Below are positions 5,863 through 7,291 of a stretch of 7,291 nucleotides of DNA, piece by piece. How positions within the stretch are numbered: the stretch's first letter is position 1; each line of letters starts with the position of its first letter. Location of the stretch: positions 1 to 7,291 of the forward strand of contig JAFUKK010000159.1 of NCBI GenBank assembly GCA_017473665.1. The letters are read 5' to 3'. The notes under the pieces are model-generated. The model made no database searches. It was not told where the DNA came from and worked only from the letters and a program-made list of their open reading frames with translations. Both the position numbers and the translations under genes were made by a program. The stretch is from Lachnospiraceae bacterium (GTDB lineage: Bacteria; Bacillota; Clostridia; Lachnospirales; Lachnospiraceae).

Positions 5863-6915
5863 TTACTCTGTAACAGCCTTTAATGCAGCCTCTCTCTTGG
5901 CCAGTTCACGGTCATGCTTTGCCATAATCTCTACCAACTCTGCATAAGAGGTCTTCTGAGGATTCCAACCCAGTACAGTCTTTGCCTTGGTAGGATCACC
6001 CCACAGGTTGTCCACGTCGGTAGGTCTGTACCACTTGGGATTTACACATACCAGCATCTTGCCGGTAGCTGCGTCATAACCCTTTTCATCCACGCCGGTA
6101 CCTTCCCATCTGATATCAATACCGTTCGCCTTGAATGCTCTCTCGGTAAAATCTCTTACGGTATGCTGCTCACCGGTAGCGATGACGAAGTCTTCGGGAG
6201 TATCATGCTGCAGAATCAGCCACATACACTCTACATAATCCTTAGCATAGCCCCAGTCACGAAGGGAATCCATATTACCCAGCTCCAGATGGTCCTGTAA
6301 GCCCTCTGCGATACGGCCTGCTGCCAGGGTAATCTTACGGGTAACGAAGGTCTCACCACGTCTCTCGGACTCGTGATTGAACAGGATACCGTTTACAGCG
6401 AACATACCATAAGCCTCACGGTACTCCTTGGTAATCCAGAAACCATACTGCTTTGCTACAGCATAAGGGCTGTAGGGATGGAAAGGAGTGGTCTCTCTCT
6501 GAGGAACCTCTTCCACCTTACCATATAATTCAGAAGTAGATGCCTGATAGAACTTGGTCTTCTTCTCTAAGCCTAAGATACGGATAGCCTCTAATACACG
6601 AAGTACACCGATAGCATCTACATCACCGGAATACTCAGGTACATCAAAGGATACCTGTACGTGGGACTGTGCTGCCAGATTGTAAATCTCATCGGGCTGT
6701 ACCAAGCTGATGATACGCACCAAAGAGGAGGAATCTGTCATGTCACCCTCATGTAAAGTGATTGCATTCTGTGCAATCAAATGATCAATCTTTGCTGTAT
6801 TGGAAATAGAAGCACGACGTACAATACCGTGTACCTCGTAGCCTTTCTCTAATAAAAACTCTGCTAAATAAGAACCGTCCTGGCCATTAATGCCTGTAAT
6901 TAATGCTTTTTTCAT
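5863..6915 (-). CDS. gmd: GDP-mannose 4,6-dehydratase
   Basis: A 350-residue NADP-dependent extended short-chain dehydrogenase of usual family length. It converts GDP-D-mannose to GDP-4-keto-6-deoxy-D-mannose in the cytoplasm. Diagnostic motifs: [20 protein letters not shown] with the Gmd-type Rossmann motif GINGQDG (8-14), RRAS (33-36), NLAAQSHV (79-86), STSE with catalytic T127 and E129 (126-129), Y151-x3-K155, [15 protein letters not shown] (180-194), DWGYAKDYV (220-228) and the C-terminal [12 protein letters not shown] (296-307). No residue of the catalytic Thr-Tyr-Lys/Glu set is missing. It is the first gene behind the promoter at 6950-6978. The ribosome binding site is modest (GAAAGGG, about 8 nt before ATG). 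Arginine codons read as CGT and AGA only, which sets it apart from rmd, araC and the fusion gene. Confidence 0.97.
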   Translation of the reverse strand: MKKALITGINGQDGSYLAEFLLEKGYEVHGIVRRASISNTAKIDHLIAQNAITLHEGDMTDSSSLVRIISLVQPDEIYNLAAQSHVQVSFDVPEYSGDVDAIGVLRVLEAIRILGLEKKTKFYQASTSELYGKVEEVPQRETTPFHPYSPYAVAKQYGFWITKEYREAYGMFAVNGILFNHESERRGETFVTRKITLAAGRIAEGLQDHLELGNMDSLRDWGYAKDYVECMWLILQHDTPEDFVIATGEQHTVRDFTERAFKANGIDIRWEGTGVDEKGYDAATGKMLVCVNPKWYRPTDVDNLWGDPTKAKTVLGWNPQKTSYAELVEIMAKHDRELAKREAALKAVTE

Positions 6916-6938
6916 TATATTCGCCCTTTCTCATAAAA

Positions 6939-6956
6939 GTATCAATAACATGATAC
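6939..6956. repeat. Inverted repeat overlapping the gmd -10 region
   Basis: GTATCA and TGATAC form a perfect 6-bp dyad with a 6-nt spacer. It covers the -10 box and the predicted start of transcription, the position expected of a repressor operator. A role as an operator is inference. Confidence 0.5.
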
Positions 6957-6978
6957 AGTATTATTACGTGAATTGCAA
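6950..6978 (-). promoter_or_regulatory. Sigma-A-like promoter for the gmd operon
   Basis: On the minus strand TTGCAA (6978-6973) is separated by exactly 17 bp from TATCAT (6955-6950). It matches the consensus at 4/6 and 5/6 positions. Transcription would start near 6943 and give a leader of about 28 nt to the gmd ATG. The position and spacing make it the best promoter candidate in the window; inverted repeats flank and overlap it. Confidence 0.6.
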
Positions 6979-6981
6979 GGA

Positions 6982-7003
6982 ATATCACTCCCTGTAATGA
7001 TAT
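6982..7003. repeat. Inverted repeat upstream of the gmd -35 region
   Basis: ATATCA and TGATAT form a perfect 6-bp dyad with a 10-nt spacer. It lies just upstream of the -35 hexamer. It shares the TATCA/TGATA half-site with the dyad at 6939-6956. It could be an activator site or an upstream half of a looped operator. Confidence 0.45.
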
Positions 7004-7158
7004 GCTTGTACATAGTAATATATAGCACTTTTGTAACCTACAAACTCACTCAACACTCCAATAAAACCCATGCATCTCTAAGCTATTTCTCAATTTAGTT
7101 AATAACAACTGCGGACACAACCCTCTCTCACTATTGCTATTTCAATTTCGTTTTATGA

Positions 7159-7291
7159 CTAACTATTGCTTTTAAACGTCCAAAATTTTTGCATCAAAAA
7201 ATTGAGTGGAACAGTGATTAGTAAATTAATAAGCGGTGCTATATACACGTTAATCCCCAACAGATCAATCCATAGATACAATAATACTTCT
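7159..7291 (-). CDS. GtrA-family membrane protein, C-terminal end (5' part outside window)
   Basis: An open frame enters from the right edge (first full codon at 7290) and ends at TAG 7161-7159, giving 43 residues. About two thirds form a hydrophobic stretch (YIAPLINLLITVPLNFL), followed by the ending QKFWTFKSNS. The pattern of a last membrane helix, then NFL-x2-KFWTF and a short basic tail, is characteristic of the C-terminus of GtrA-like proteins. These are small four-helix membrane proteins implicated in moving or presenting lipid-linked sugars for cell-surface glycans. It has the same orientation as gmd and lies 243 bp upstream of it. No clear terminator follows it, so read-through into gmd is possible. 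The length is too short for a firm subfamily call. Confidence 0.68.
   Translation of the reverse strand, partial: EVLLYLWIDLLGINVYIAPLINLLITVPLNFLMQKFWTFKSNS

Noticed and set aside
6914..6919. TATAAT on the minus strand at the gmd start codon
   Set aside because: It overlaps the ATG itself, so it cannot drive a transcript containing the gmd start.
7019..7027. Extended -10-like TGCTATATA upstream of gmd
   Set aside because: No good -35 lies at the right distance, and the TTGCAA-17-TATCAT promoter nearer to gmd is better. It could be a weak second promoter.

Overview
The window holds a gene cluster that lies entirely on the minus strand, so it is read from the right end to the left. It encodes the supply of GDP-mannose and its conversion to GDP-6-deoxy-hexose, most likely GDP-D-rhamnose, for a cell-surface polysaccharide or glycoconjugate. 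AGGAGG/AAAGGAAG ribosome binding sites, short intergenic gaps, moderate G+C, intrinsic terminators with U-tracts and an Rpn/PDDEXK_2-type gene suggest a Firmicute of class Clostridia, plausibly Lachnospiraceae. This assignment is an inference from style and gene content; no rRNA or other marker gene is present.

Layout in transcription order. (1) 7291-7159: last 43 codons of a GtrA-family membrane protein, cut by the window edge. (2) 7158-6916: intergenic region with a good sigma-A-like promoter (TTGCAA, 17 bp, TATCAT) and two inverted repeats built on TATCA/TGATA. (3) gmd, GDP-mannose 4,6-dehydratase. (4) A 66-bp gap holding an 11-bp hairpin followed by a U-rich stretch. (5) rmd, GDP-6-deoxy-4-keto-mannose reductase. 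(6) An AraC-family regulator, 12 bp after rmd. (7) 14 bp later, a 782-residue fusion protein: ManC-like nucleotidyltransferase, type II PMI-like cupin, and a complete type I phosphomannose isomerase (ManA). (8) 25 bp later, a stand-alone 357-residue mannose-1-phosphate guanylyltransferase with canonical motifs. (9) 495-219: a spacer with two successive intrinsic terminators and a TATAAT box. (10) 218-1: 5' part of an Rpn/PDDEXK_2-family nuclease-type gene, cut by the window edge.

How the genes work together: the ManA domain should turn fructose-6-phosphate into mannose-6-phosphate. A phosphomannomutase, not in the window, would give mannose-1-phosphate. The 357-residue ManC makes GDP-mannose, Gmd makes GDP-4-keto-6-deoxymannose, and Rmd reduces it to GDP-D-rhamnose. 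The GtrA-like protein upstream fits membrane-linked glycan chemistry.

The most unusual element is the 782-residue fusion. It carries two evolutionarily unrelated PMI-type modules. Its nucleotidyltransferase module departs from the family at several signature positions, while the next gene supplies a canonical enzyme. The AraC regulator embedded between biosynthetic genes and the repeat-flanked promoter suggest local regulation. No mobile element ends, CRISPR array, tRNA or rRNA were seen.
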